Notes under the pieces: generated by a model
Database searches by the model: none
Seen by the model: only the letters and a program-made list of their open reading frames with translations
What the model was told of the DNA's origin: nothing
Shown: piece by piece, positions 1 to 6,958 of the stretch
Layout: the number at the start of each line of letters is the position of its first letter
How positions within the stretch are numbered: position 1 is the stretch's first letter
Source of the DNA: Alphaproteobacteria bacterium
Lineage (GTDB): Bacteria > Pseudomonadota > Alphaproteobacteria > Rs-D84
DNA: 14,770 nucleotides
Assembly: GCA_017642625.1 (NCBI GenBank)
Contig: JAGCOQ010000097.1
Coordinates: 1-14,770, forward strand
Reading direction: 5' to 3'
Position numbers and translations under genes: made by a program

Positions 1-27
1 TTAATTTCTACAGTCATCAATGGAACA
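1..27 (-). other. In-frame C-x4-C extension after the stop of the 915-aa gene
   Basis: Read on the minus strand directly after the TAA at 30-28, the same frame gives C-S-I-D-D-C-R-N and then a TAA at 3-1. Every preceding repeat of the upstream protein has a C-x4-C (once C-x3-C) pair at this place, and the last repeat lacks it before the stop. The extension may therefore be the original gene end, cut off by a nonsense change, or reached by readthrough. Eight codons is short, so chance is possible. Confidence 0.35.
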
Positions 28-2775
28 TTATTTTTGCTTTGAATTATCGCATGCCATATGTGCAGTTTTCGCGTTTGCAGGCAAACTTGGTTCGGTGCGT
101 TTAGTGCATGATGGGGCCGTGTTCCACTTTATACAATCCTTTTTGTCTCTAGATACGTCATAACCGCATTCGCATTCACTGATTATGCATTCACCAGTTT
201 TTTCGTCTTTCGCTGTTTTCTGTGCATGGTGTTCTTGTTCCAATTTTTTTGATTCTGCCTCGGTGCACTTGTCAATGCAAGTTTGAAAATCATTTTCTGG
301 ATTTGGTGTTTGGGTTTTATCTTTGCACTCTTTTATTCTGCACATACGAACGTTGCCTTCGGAATCCCAATAACTATCGTCATTCGTGACGACCATCTTG
401 CTTGCAATGTCTTTATACTGTGGCAAGTTGTATATTCTTTTTGGACAATCCAAATCCTTCAAATAGCATTCATATGCATTGCCACTTAATCTTTCGCTAT
501 AATTTTCCCAACATACAGGTCTGCAAATGACATTGCCGTTTTTAGACACCACACGAATACCACGTTTTGCATGCGGTATTTGGGCGACTTCTTCGGGACT
601 GCATGGGTCGCCGGCGATTCGTTCACATTTGCCGGTTTGTTCATTAACCTTGTAGTTCTCGCTGTCGCAATCTGTCGATTTGCACGCAGTAATTTTGCCA
701 TTTTCAAACTTGGTTATTACACCGGCTTTCGCATATGGATCATTCGTTAATGTTTTGATATCGCCCTTGCATGGTTTGCCGATTTGGTATTCGCATTTCC
801 CGTTACATTTATCATTGGCATGACCAGCAGCATCACATTTTTGTGAGATACCCAAAGCATACTTATCTACGGCATAGCCATCTTCACACGATTGCAATTC
901 ACATACACCATTGTTAATTGTGGCGGCTGTGGCATGTTGGATAAAGTCGGTGCAATTTGTGCCAGATGTCGACACACAGGTTGCGTTTTCACCGCTGCCA
1001 CTCATTGCGTATTTAGGCGTATCACATGCTGTTGGATAACAATATTTTGAATAATCCAATGATTGTGCTGTTTCATTCGCCGACGGAGTAGATGCATTAG
1101 ATTTAAGGGCGGCGGCGGTTGCATGCAGGTAGTTTTTAGCCGTTGATGAAGAACAATCGACAACGCAATTCCCACTGTGTTCTTTGAATCCATCTAAGCA
1201 AGATTTTGCAACACAACGATTGTTTTCTACCTTCACAGAACGTGCAAACGGAACGCGATTCGTGTTGCATTCAAGGCATCTGGCATTAAGTGTTTCCGCG
1301 TCTTCCAAAGTGTAATCACTCTGACATTCGGTTGGAATACATTTTCCATCTTTGTTTTGGGTTGACCCAAGCCATTTACCACGTGTTGCGTGTAATCTTT
1401 TCTTCATATTATCTGACATACAGTCAGCAATTGCTGGTTCAACATTATCAACCACCACAGTTCCAGAATTATCTTCATGAACATAAATTTTTATATTTGA
1501 TGAATTTTTTTCAATATCGGTATAACTGATAAGTGCATCTTGTTCCGTATAGAACTGGGCAACTAAATCATGATTTCTAGGAAATTTTTCTATTGTAAAA
1601 GTACCGTTTTTACCAGTTATCGCAGAATTATTGTTTGTCGCTTTAACCCCTTTGGGAATCAAAACAACGCCTTCTTGCAGAATTGGCTCTGGGTGTTCTT
1701 TGGTTCCTTCGGAATAGACCACACCCGATACTGTGATAGTATTTGCGTCATTTGAGCTACTGCCGTTCCCACCACTTGAGGTGCGGGTGGGGCTGCTGGT
1801 TCTTTGATAAGATTTATAGACAAAATACTCGTTCTGTGCTTTTTCTAAGGTAATAGTATTGGAATAGGTGGATGCTTGATTCGGCGCAGTGAATACCAAA
1901 AAGCATTGTGCAGTTGGTTTGGTGGAAGTGTTGAAAAGGGCTTGTATGTTTTCGTTGATGATTCTTGTGGCATATGCTTCTGGATCTTTTAAGCCATTAT
2001 TTCTAGCGGATGCTTCCAGGTCAGATCTTAAATTCTCAATATTTTGCCGCCCAACGTTTTGATTGACTTGTTTCGTAAAAAGGCATTCCAACGTGAACGC
2101 GCCACCGCGTCCTGTTTTTGTAGAATTACCGGTGTTTACATCGATGACTGTCGCCCCAGAAATACCAGAGCCATGTTTGTTATTGGCATCATAAATAAGA
2201 TATGCGCTAAAAGTATGGAGGTCGCCAGTTGCCGTCGTACCCGTTGTGCTTCCAGTTGTTGTGGTACCCGATGAACCGCCACCAGTGCGGGTTGTGGATG
2301 CTGTCGAACCGCCACCGGTGCGAGTTGAGTTATTTTTGTATTGTACTCTAACCTGCAAACTCTTAAGAGATTCGGGGTCAAAATTCTTTTTAATCGGTAT
2401 TGGCATTGGATTTGCATAAGTTTCCAGTGCTTCTTGGCTTATAATATCAAAATAAAGCATACCAGATTCTTCTGGTTTAAGGGCTAAACTAAATGTTGCA
2501 GAACCCGTATATGCATTTGTCGTCAATGTTTTAGCATTTTTGTCATCAGGTACGAAACGTATTTTAACCCGAGGGAGAAAGGGTTCGAAGCCTTCTGGTT
2601 GTACAATGGTTCCGCCTATTATTACATAGTCTTGAAGCCGTTGTGGAATATATTGACAGACTATTCGATTGTTCGTTATGGCACATTGGTTTGCTTTAAT
2701 GTCAAGAAATTCCGCAGCAAGCGCCGCATTGACCCCAGATAACACAAACAAAAACGCAAATAATATTTTTTTCAT
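28..2775 (-). CDS. Secreted cysteine-rich repeat protein with beta-sandwich modules, 915 aa
   Basis: I recognise no named family over the full length. Residues 1-21 form a Sec signal peptide (MKKILFAFLFVLSG, ending ALA before AEF). Three probable beta-sandwich modules follow, at about 50-130, 186-298 and 346-435; the third resembles carboxypeptidase-regulatory-like domains (SGVVYSEG..., GKNGTFTIE). Low-complexity Gly/Ser/Thr linkers separate them, including two TRTGGGS copies. Residues 451-915 hold about eight degenerate cysteine repeats: a Cys, then an HAT/HAK-like block, then NG-x-C-x4-C with an aromatic residue and a later Cys (for example CELQSC, CIISEC, CIPTEC). This suggests a disulfide-bonded rod outside the cytoplasm. 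It is the last gene of the operon, starting 17 bases after the preceding stop with only a weak GGTAG ribosome binding site. The final repeat is incomplete at the stop. A role in adhesion or the cell surface is inference. Confidence 0.8.
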   Translation of the reverse strand: MKKILFAFLFVLSGVNAALAAEFLDIKANQCAITNNRIVCQYIPQRLQDYVIIGGTIVQPEGFEPFLPRVKIRFVPDDKNAKTLTTNAYTGSATFSLALKPEESGMLYFDIISQEALETYANPMPIPIKKNFDPESLKSLQVRVQYKNNSTRTGGGSTASTTRTGGGSSGTTTTGSTTGTTATGDLHTFSAYLIYDANNKHGSGISGATVIDVNTGNSTKTGRGGAFTLECLFTKQVNQNVGRQNIENLRSDLEASARNNGLKDPEAYATRIINENIQALFNTSTKPTAQCFLVFTAPNQASTYSNTITLEKAQNEYFVYKSYQRTSSPTRTSSGGNGSSSNDANTITVSGVVYSEGTKEHPEPILQEGVVLIPKGVKATNNNSAITGKNGTFTIEKFPRNHDLVAQFYTEQDALISYTDIEKNSSNIKIYVHEDNSGTVVVDNVEPAIADCMSDNMKKRLHATRGKWLGSTQNKDGKCIPTECQSDYTLEDAETLNARCLECNTNRVPFARSVKVENNRCVAKSCLDGFKEHSGNCVVDCSSSTAKNYLHATAAALKSNASTPSANETAQSLDYSKYCYPTACDTPKYAMSGSGENATCVSTSGTNCTDFIQHATAATINNGVCELQSCEDGYAVDKYALGISQKCDAAGHANDKCNGKCEYQIGKPCKGDIKTLTNDPYAKAGVITKFENGKITACKSTDCDSENYKVNEQTGKCERIAGDPCSPEEVAQIPHAKRGIRVVSKNGNVICRPVCWENYSERLSGNAYECYLKDLDCPKRIYNLPQYKDIASKMVVTNDDSYWDSEGNVRMCRIKECKDKTQTPNPENDFQTCIDKCTEAESKKLEQEHHAQKTAKDEKTGECIISECECGYDVSRDKKDCIKWNTAPSCTKRTEPSLPANAKTAHMACDNSKQK

Positions 2776-2792
2776 TTTTCTACCGATTTATT

Positions 2793-3176
2793 TTATTTCC
2801 TTGATGGGCTGTATGCGAACTCGCACGCATCAAAATTCTTGCCACTTTTTTCTGCACCCGCTGCACGTGCCGCTGCCGAATAAGAATAACTGACCTCTAT
2901 TTCATTTCCGACTTTTTGACCAAATATTGCATGACATCTCATACCATTATTATTTCTTGTTCCGAATTCACATGTGTGCATTATGTACTGATTGTATGTA
3001 CCACATACATTTTTCGGTGTTGACATGTCATAGTCGCGGACACTGCGTTGTGTTTGTTTATATTCTCCTTGGTTTCGTTCGCATATCTGTTTTATTCTGT
3101 TCAATTCGTTTTGATACCGACCCATCGTTTCCGGCTGGTGTATTCCGTGTGAAAGTTCGTCATGCATACCAACCAT
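2793..3176 (-). CDS. Second six-cysteine domain, probably the -1-frame tail of the 901-aa gene
   Basis: The 127-aa reading from ATG 3176 ends AC-E-F-A-Y-S-P-S-R-K. It matches the C-terminal domain of the preceding 901-aa protein: NVCGTYNQY against NVCGTYNKY, DACEFAY against NACNFKY, with a shared six-Cys layout. The match continues upstream of the ATG to about 3218 (LPAECYDGKLWHTLSR against MPSECAENKKWYSLPR), and the frame is open up to a TGA at 3284-3282. ATG 3176 has no ribosome binding site and would cut the domain. I therefore think this is not an independent gene but the end of the upstream gene, entered by a -1 shift at the A9 run. The full product would be 1051 aa. A true separate gene, or a decayed fragment, remains possible. 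Confidence 0.6.
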   Translation of the reverse strand: MVGMHDELSHGIHQPETMGRYQNELNRIKQICERNQGEYKQTQRSVRDYDMSTPKNVCGTYNQYIMHTCEFGTRNNNGMRCHAIFGQKVGNEIEVSYSYSAAARAAGAEKSGKNFDACEFAYSPSRK

Positions 3177-3241
3177 TCGTGATAATGTGTGCCACAGTTT
3201 TCCGTCATAACATTCCGCCGGCAGATTGTTATCCGATGTCG

Positions 3242-5947
3242 TTAAATCGTTTTTTTTTGAGCTCCCGTATTTGTTGTTGTTTCAACTGATGACAAATCTA
3301 TGTCCACAGCAGATTTAGCAAGAAGCACTGGCACGTCAGCTGATGCGGTACGACCACTGCTTTTATATTTGAAATTACATGCATTATAACCATTTGCCAA
3401 TGCTGGTTTGTCTGGGTTGTTATCATATTCTGCGGTCACAGAAGCGTGTTTAAAATTGCCGCTTTCGCATGTTTTACTTGGGGCAATATTTTTATCGTAC
3501 ATGCACATCACGCGCTGGTATTTGTTATATGTGCCACATACATTTTGAACGTGAACTTCGGCCAAGGAATGTTCTTTGTCATAAAAAGTTCCACCGCTGT
3601 TACTACATCTGCTTGTCAAGAAAGCCAATGCTTCTTGAACCGCTGGATCGTTTCGTGCGGATAACTGGTGAAAACCTTTGCCCAAATAAGAATAGGGCAC
3701 CGGTTCATTCGGACCAGCGAAAGCCGAACGTGGCAATGAATACCATTTTTTATTTTCGGCGCATTCCGATGGCATTGAATCATTAATGCCGGCATCTGCA
3801 TAAAGATTAAAACTTTTTGCGGATGATTCCACAAACATAAATTCTGTCAGGTGTACAACTTCTGGAATTTCCCCTGCGGTTAGAGTCTTTTTTTCATAAC
3901 GTTTAGGGTCTGGTACAAACTCAATCCGCGTGCTTTCAGTTATTTCTGAGGATGTCAAGCTATAATGCCCAGATGAATCGGTTTTGGTTTCTGTATCTGA
4001 ACCCTCTAAACCAACCGTTACGCCCTCAATTCCATTGCCGTTTGCATCCAAAACGCGCCCCGAAACAGTATGCGTTGATGGATTAAATGCACCACTGTTA
4101 TTTGTTGTACCCGAAGGTTCAACAGAAGTCCCACTTGATTGTGTCGACGACGCACTATATTCATCTCTCCACAGATTTTCTTCGCGTAATTCTTCTTCGA
4201 ATAAATCTAGTTCTGTGGCTTCGCCTTCGTCGGCTGTATCACACCACAAGCGTTGGAAAATAGATTCCCTTCCACCAGGATCAAGGCAGGAAGGATAATC
4301 AGATTCACCGTCCCAAGTACGACATTCACCACAGTTGCAGGTTTCGTTTACAGGATCCCAAACACCCATAAATCTTTCACATTCTACTTCGTTTTCCGAA
4401 CCACGTCCGCTATAATCCATATCAAAAGGATCCTCGACTGTGTAATCATACATAAATCCATTTTTCGTCATACCGTTTACAGGCATGCATAATTTGATAA
4501 GACCTGCGGCGGGTTTTTCATCATCAAACTTGGTGCATGAACCGCCAGATGTCGGTTGCGATGGGGTCGCACTAGGCTCGTTACTTCCCTCGTTGCTTGG
4601 CTTTGGGGTTTCTTCGTCGTCAATGTAATCTTCTTTTTCGGCTTCTTTTAATGCCTTTTCAGCCTTGTGACGATCAATTGCACGACTGATTGCGCCGGAT
4701 GTTAATGCACCGGTTGCCTGGCCCAAGCCAGAACCCAACATAGCAGATGATGCAGCCGTCTGGGCGCGTGTTGCACGGAACGCGTTTTCGCGGAATGTTG
4801 TTATGTCGATACCAAACCAATTTTGTGTGCAATCAAATACTGAACCGGCATATGCCTTCTTGGACGCATATAATGTTGACCCACCGTCTGCATAGAAATT
4901 AACCGTATAGACACAATCCAAACTGCGTTCGTCAAACATTGCGCCCAAACGGGTGCAGACGGAACGCATCTGGTCACGCAATTCATACAATTTACGCTCG
5001 TCGGTTGCGATTTGACGTTCGGCACTTTGACGCAATTCACCAAATACAGACATTGCACGCATTGCCAAACCGGAATCATATTCAACGCAAGATTTTGCGA
5101 TGGATTCGCATTTCTTGATTGCTTGGTCGCCCGCGCTTTTCCCAATACATTTAGAATAGGTTGCGCCACACTGGGCAACAATACATGTGTCGTAATTATT
5201 TCCACAATCGATTGTCGCGTTATACACCGACAATTTCGCGTTCAAATCGCGGTCGGCCTTGATTTCAGCGGAAAGTAATTGATATTCGTGACCGGTGCAA
5301 TCCGTTGTGCGACGGCATGAATCCATTTTATCAAAGAATGTTGTGTCGGTGTCACCAACGCATTTCCCAAAGTTAGAACCACATTTTTGTATCATGCATT
5401 GACGCAGTGCACTGTCGCAAGCGTTTTCACCGGTGCCGGATAAATCGGTTGCCATAACCTTGGTCACAGAAACAACGTCCGCGGCATCCAGTGCAGCACG
5501 TTGGGCGCGAACCATTTCAGCCAATGACAGCGCCGCCGCATCATGTTCAGATGTCGACTGTATCGAAAGTGTGCCACCAAACATTGCGGACTTGTTTTCA
5601 ACCGCAGATGTATCCACCGTTTTTTCTTCGGTCTTGGTCGTTGTTTGTTGATTACCCGAATTTGTTGTCGTTGTTGTGGTCGTCGTTGTTGTTGTTGTCG
5701 AAGATGACGACGTTGTTGTTGAATTTGATGATGAACCACCGGAAGAAGATGTGGATTTTGATCCGTTCTTAATCGCCATTGTTGGCATACGTGATGCAGC
5801 AGATGTCGGGCGTGATGCAGATACACGATTTGCATTTGATTGTTGCCGCGGAACCACGTTGGCCGCCGTCGCATCAGCAAATGTCGCCAAAACAGCAACA
5901 ATGATGCCATAAATGCTTTTGTTCAAGATTCCGTTTCTGTACATCAT
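3242..5947 (-). CDS. Secreted multidomain cysteine-rich protein, 901 aa
   Basis: No full-length family recognised. A signal peptide occupies residues 1 to about 28 (SIYGIIVAVLATFADATA). Residues 58-105 are Ser/Thr low complexity with twelve consecutive Thr. Two tandem six-Cys helical modules lie at 177-217 and 248-287, followed by a predicted coiled coil (about 288-330). A small Cys segment follows (about 331-373), then an Ala-rich helix, a charged linker (426-470) and a Cys-rich region (471-570, with CNCGEC). Residues 627-700 look like a carboxypeptidase-regulatory-like beta-sandwich (TVSGRVLDANGNGIEGVTV). Residues 716-866 form a six-Cys domain (NVCGTYNKY, NACNFKY) that is repeated downstream in another frame. 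The gene starts 15 bases after the upstream stop, so it is co-transcribed. Two adjacent ATGs are possible starts; CGGAT is a weak ribosome binding site. The stop lies just past a run of nine A. Confidence 0.8.
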   Translation of the reverse strand: MMYRNGILNKSIYGIIVAVLATFADATAANVVPRQQSNANRVSASRPTSAASRMPTMAIKNGSKSTSSSGGSSSNSTTTSSSSTTTTTTTTTTTTNSGNQQTTTKTEEKTVDTSAVENKSAMFGGTLSIQSTSEHDAAALSLAEMVRAQRAALDAADVVSVTKVMATDLSGTGENACDSALRQCMIQKCGSNFGKCVGDTDTTFFDKMDSCRRTTDCTGHEYQLLSAEIKADRDLNAKLSVYNATIDCGNNYDTCIVAQCGATYSKCIGKSAGDQAIKKCESIAKSCVEYDSGLAMRAMSVFGELRQSAERQIATDERKLYELRDQMRSVCTRLGAMFDERSLDCVYTVNFYADGGSTLYASKKAYAGSVFDCTQNWFGIDITTFRENAFRATRAQTAASSAMLGSGLGQATGALTSGAISRAIDRHKAEKALKEAEKEDYIDDEETPKPSNEGSNEPSATPSQPTSGGSCTKFDDEKPAAGLIKLCMPVNGMTKNGFMYDYTVEDPFDMDYSGRGSENEVECERFMGVWDPVNETCNCGECRTWDGESDYPSCLDPGGRESIFQRLWCDTADEGEATELDLFEEELREENLWRDEYSASSTQSSGTSVEPSGTTNNSGAFNPSTHTVSGRVLDANGNGIEGVTVGLEGSDTETKTDSSGHYSLTSSEITESTRIEFVPDPKRYEKKTLTAGEIPEVVHLTEFMFVESSAKSFNLYADAGINDSMPSECAENKKWYSLPRSAFAGPNEPVPYSYLGKGFHQLSARNDPAVQEALAFLTSRCSNSGGTFYDKEHSLAEVHVQNVCGTYNKYQRVMCMYDKNIAPSKTCESGNFKHASVTAEYDNNPDKPALANGYNACNFKYKSSGRTASADVPVLLAKSAVDIDLSSVETTTNTGAQKKTI
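3250..3258 (-). other. A9 slippery tract at a -1 frame junction
   Basis: On the coding strand the codons are GCT CAA AAA AAA ACG ATT TAA, giving nine consecutive A and an in-frame A-AAA-AAA heptamer of the X-XXY-YYZ type. A -1 slip here, or one extra A in the transcript or genome, joins the 901-aa frame to the -1 frame carrying the second copy of its C-terminal domain. A GGGAG purine block lies three bases upstream. A-runs of this length are known to allow transcriptional slippage and are also prone to mutation and sequencing error; the sequence alone cannot separate these. Confidence 0.6.
5663..5698 (-). repeat. Trinucleotide repeat encoding twelve threonines
   Basis: Twelve successive Thr codons, mostly ACA and ACG with one ACC, sit inside a longer Ser/Thr-rich stretch of the 901-aa protein (residues 84-95). 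Such triplet tracts can change length without shifting frame. In the protein this is a flexible, potentially O-glycosylated spacer between the signal peptide and the first cysteine module; glycosylation is speculation. Confidence 0.75.
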
Positions 5948-5962
5948 TTTAACACAATCCGT

Positions 5963-6823
5963 TTATTTTAATGTAGAACACGCCATGTCATAGAACTTGC
6001 ACAACTGGGTCGCCATTGACCGTTCAGATGGGTATGACACATGGCATTTGTTCGGCATACTGCGGTTACAAATAGATGTTATGCACGCTTCACGTGCAGA
6101 ATTGTCATTGCACGACTGGATAATAGACGCCAACCGTTTTTCGCGCGCATCACGATATGATTGGACAAGCGCCAACAGTGAACTTTCGGCATTTTGAATT
6201 GCGTTGTCGCGTGCGCCCATCAAAGTTGTGCGAATGTCAGCCAAATATTCGTCGCACCCAGTTGCCGCCACCGCACATTCAGAAAAATAGTGGTTGAAAT
6301 CGGAATCTTCGGCACATGTGCTATATTTAGATGTGCACTTTGTGCTTTCGACGATACAGGCAGACATTTCAGATTTACATGTCGCGGCGGTCTTGGTTTG
6401 ACGCGCTTTTTCAAACAAAACGGACATTTGTGCGCTAATTCCCGCGGCGGTGCACGATTGTTCAATCAACGTGTCATAGGTTTCAGATACGTCGTCAGCC
6501 GTACAGCCGTCAACCATTGTTATACACTTCTTGGATGCCCAAACATAACGCTCACCTGGGTCAGTTGGGGCATTTTTTAATTCCTTGGACGATATGGTGA
6601 ACCGCGAAGATGTTCCCACAGAAACAGCCCGCATTCCCGCATCGTTCGGTTCGCCCGCGTCCGCCGTTCCACAATATTGACATCGGGCCGCCGGATTGGA
6701 CGATATGTTAACGGCACACGCAGAATCCAAACAACGTGTTAAATTCGCGCGCGAACACGCTGTGTACCCCATATTTGGCACCAGCGCAAATGTAAGCATT
6801 ACAAAAGCAAGTTTCTTAATCAT
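5963..6823 (-). CDS. Exported cysteine-rich protein, 286 aa, first gene of the operon
   Basis: No family recognised. I chose ATG 6823 because it gives a clean signal peptide (MIKKLAFVMLTFALVPNMGYTA then CSR) and has an AGAGAG ribosome binding site. A promoter -10 at 6845-6840 lies just upstream, which makes the longer start at 6868 unlikely. The Cys right after the predicted cleavage site could be lipidated, but Y-T-A-C is a poor lipobox. The protein has many cysteines, including C31, C36, C48, C51, C100 and C107. A six-Cys module at residues 149-190 has spacing C-6-C-6-C-6-C-12-C-6-C, nearly the same as two modules in the next gene. It is followed by a helical segment (191-237) and a Cys-rich end. 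It is probably a partner or paralogue of the 901-aa protein encoded 15 bases downstream. Confidence 0.8.
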   Translation of the reverse strand: MIKKLAFVMLTFALVPNMGYTACSRANLTRCLDSACAVNISSNPAARCQYCGTADAGEPNDAGMRAVSVGTSSRFTISSKELKNAPTDPGERYVWASKKCITMVDGCTADDVSETYDTLIEQSCTAAGISAQMSVLFEKARQTKTAATCKSEMSACIVESTKCTSKYSTCAEDSDFNHYFSECAVAATGCDEYLADIRTTLMGARDNAIQNAESSLLALVQSYRDAREKRLASIIQSCNDNSAREACITSICNRSMPNKCHVSYPSERSMATQLCKFYDMACSTLK

Positions 6824-6839
6824 TTCTCTCTGATGCTTG

Positions 6840-6869
6840 ATTATATCAAAAATAGGGGACGGGTGCAAA
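6840..6869 (-). promoter_or_regulatory. Promoter for the cysteine-rich operon
   Basis: On the minus strand there is an extended -10, TGATATAAT, with its perfect TATAAT at 6845-6840. A TTTGCA at 6869-6864 is a fair -35 at 18-base spacing. Transcription would begin near 6833, leaving about ten leader bases with the AGAGAG ribosome binding site before ATG 6823. Confidence 0.6.
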
Positions 6870-6899
6870 GGGAAAAAAACAAAAATTATATTTTATCTC

Positions 6900-6928
6900 T
6901 TGACAAACGACAATATTTTGTCTATATT
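6900..6928 (+). promoter_or_regulatory. Strong promoter for the 202-aa gene
   Basis: A perfect -35 TTGACA at 6900-6905 and a -10 TATATT at 6923-6928 are separated by 17 bases. An AAAGGGG ribosome binding site (6946-6952) lies six bases before ATG 6959. The combination suggests high expression. Confidence 0.8.
6902..6922. promoter_or_regulatory. Inverted repeat filling the promoter spacer, possible operator
   Basis: GACAAA (6902-6907) and TTTGTC (6917-6922) form a perfect 6-base inverted repeat with a 9-base centre. It starts inside the -35 element and ends at the base before the -10. A second GACAA at 6909-6913 makes a partial direct repeat. Placement across the spacer is typical of repressor sites, but nothing identifies a regulator. 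Confidence 0.35.
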
Positions 6929-6958
6929 TGGTGGGTAATATAACCAAAGGGGTTTAAA

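Noticed and set aside
1..17. ATG at 17-15 (minus strand) as the start of a further gene
   Set aside because: Only five codons are visible, there is no ribosome binding site, and the in-frame C-x4-C reading explains the same bases better.
3177..3284. The ATG at 3176 as the start of an independent small gene
   Set aside because: The domain homology extends upstream of it, no ribosome binding site precedes it, and the frame is open back to the A9 run. I treat it as a tail of the upstream gene.
5464..5910. 148-aa minus-strand and 78-93-aa plus-strand open frames over the Ser/Thr tract
   Set aside because: Their Gln/Arg-, Val- or Leu-rich translations are shadows of the triplet repeat in the real gene; they lack ribosome binding sites.
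28..5947. Horizontal transfer of the operon, judged by base composition
   Set aside because: Some lines looked AT-rich (about 32-35% GC), but others in the same genes were near 50%; no consistent shift and no mobile element or repeat border was seen.
28..6823. Conjugation or type IV secretion cluster
   Set aside because: No ATPase, VirB- or Tra-like protein, pilin or relaxase is present; secretion signals and cysteine modules alone do not support it.
6824..6868. Longer start (MHPSPIFDIIKH) for the 286-aa protein
   Set aside because: It would lie within or before the promoter -10, it has no ribosome binding site, and it would bury the signal peptide inside the protein.
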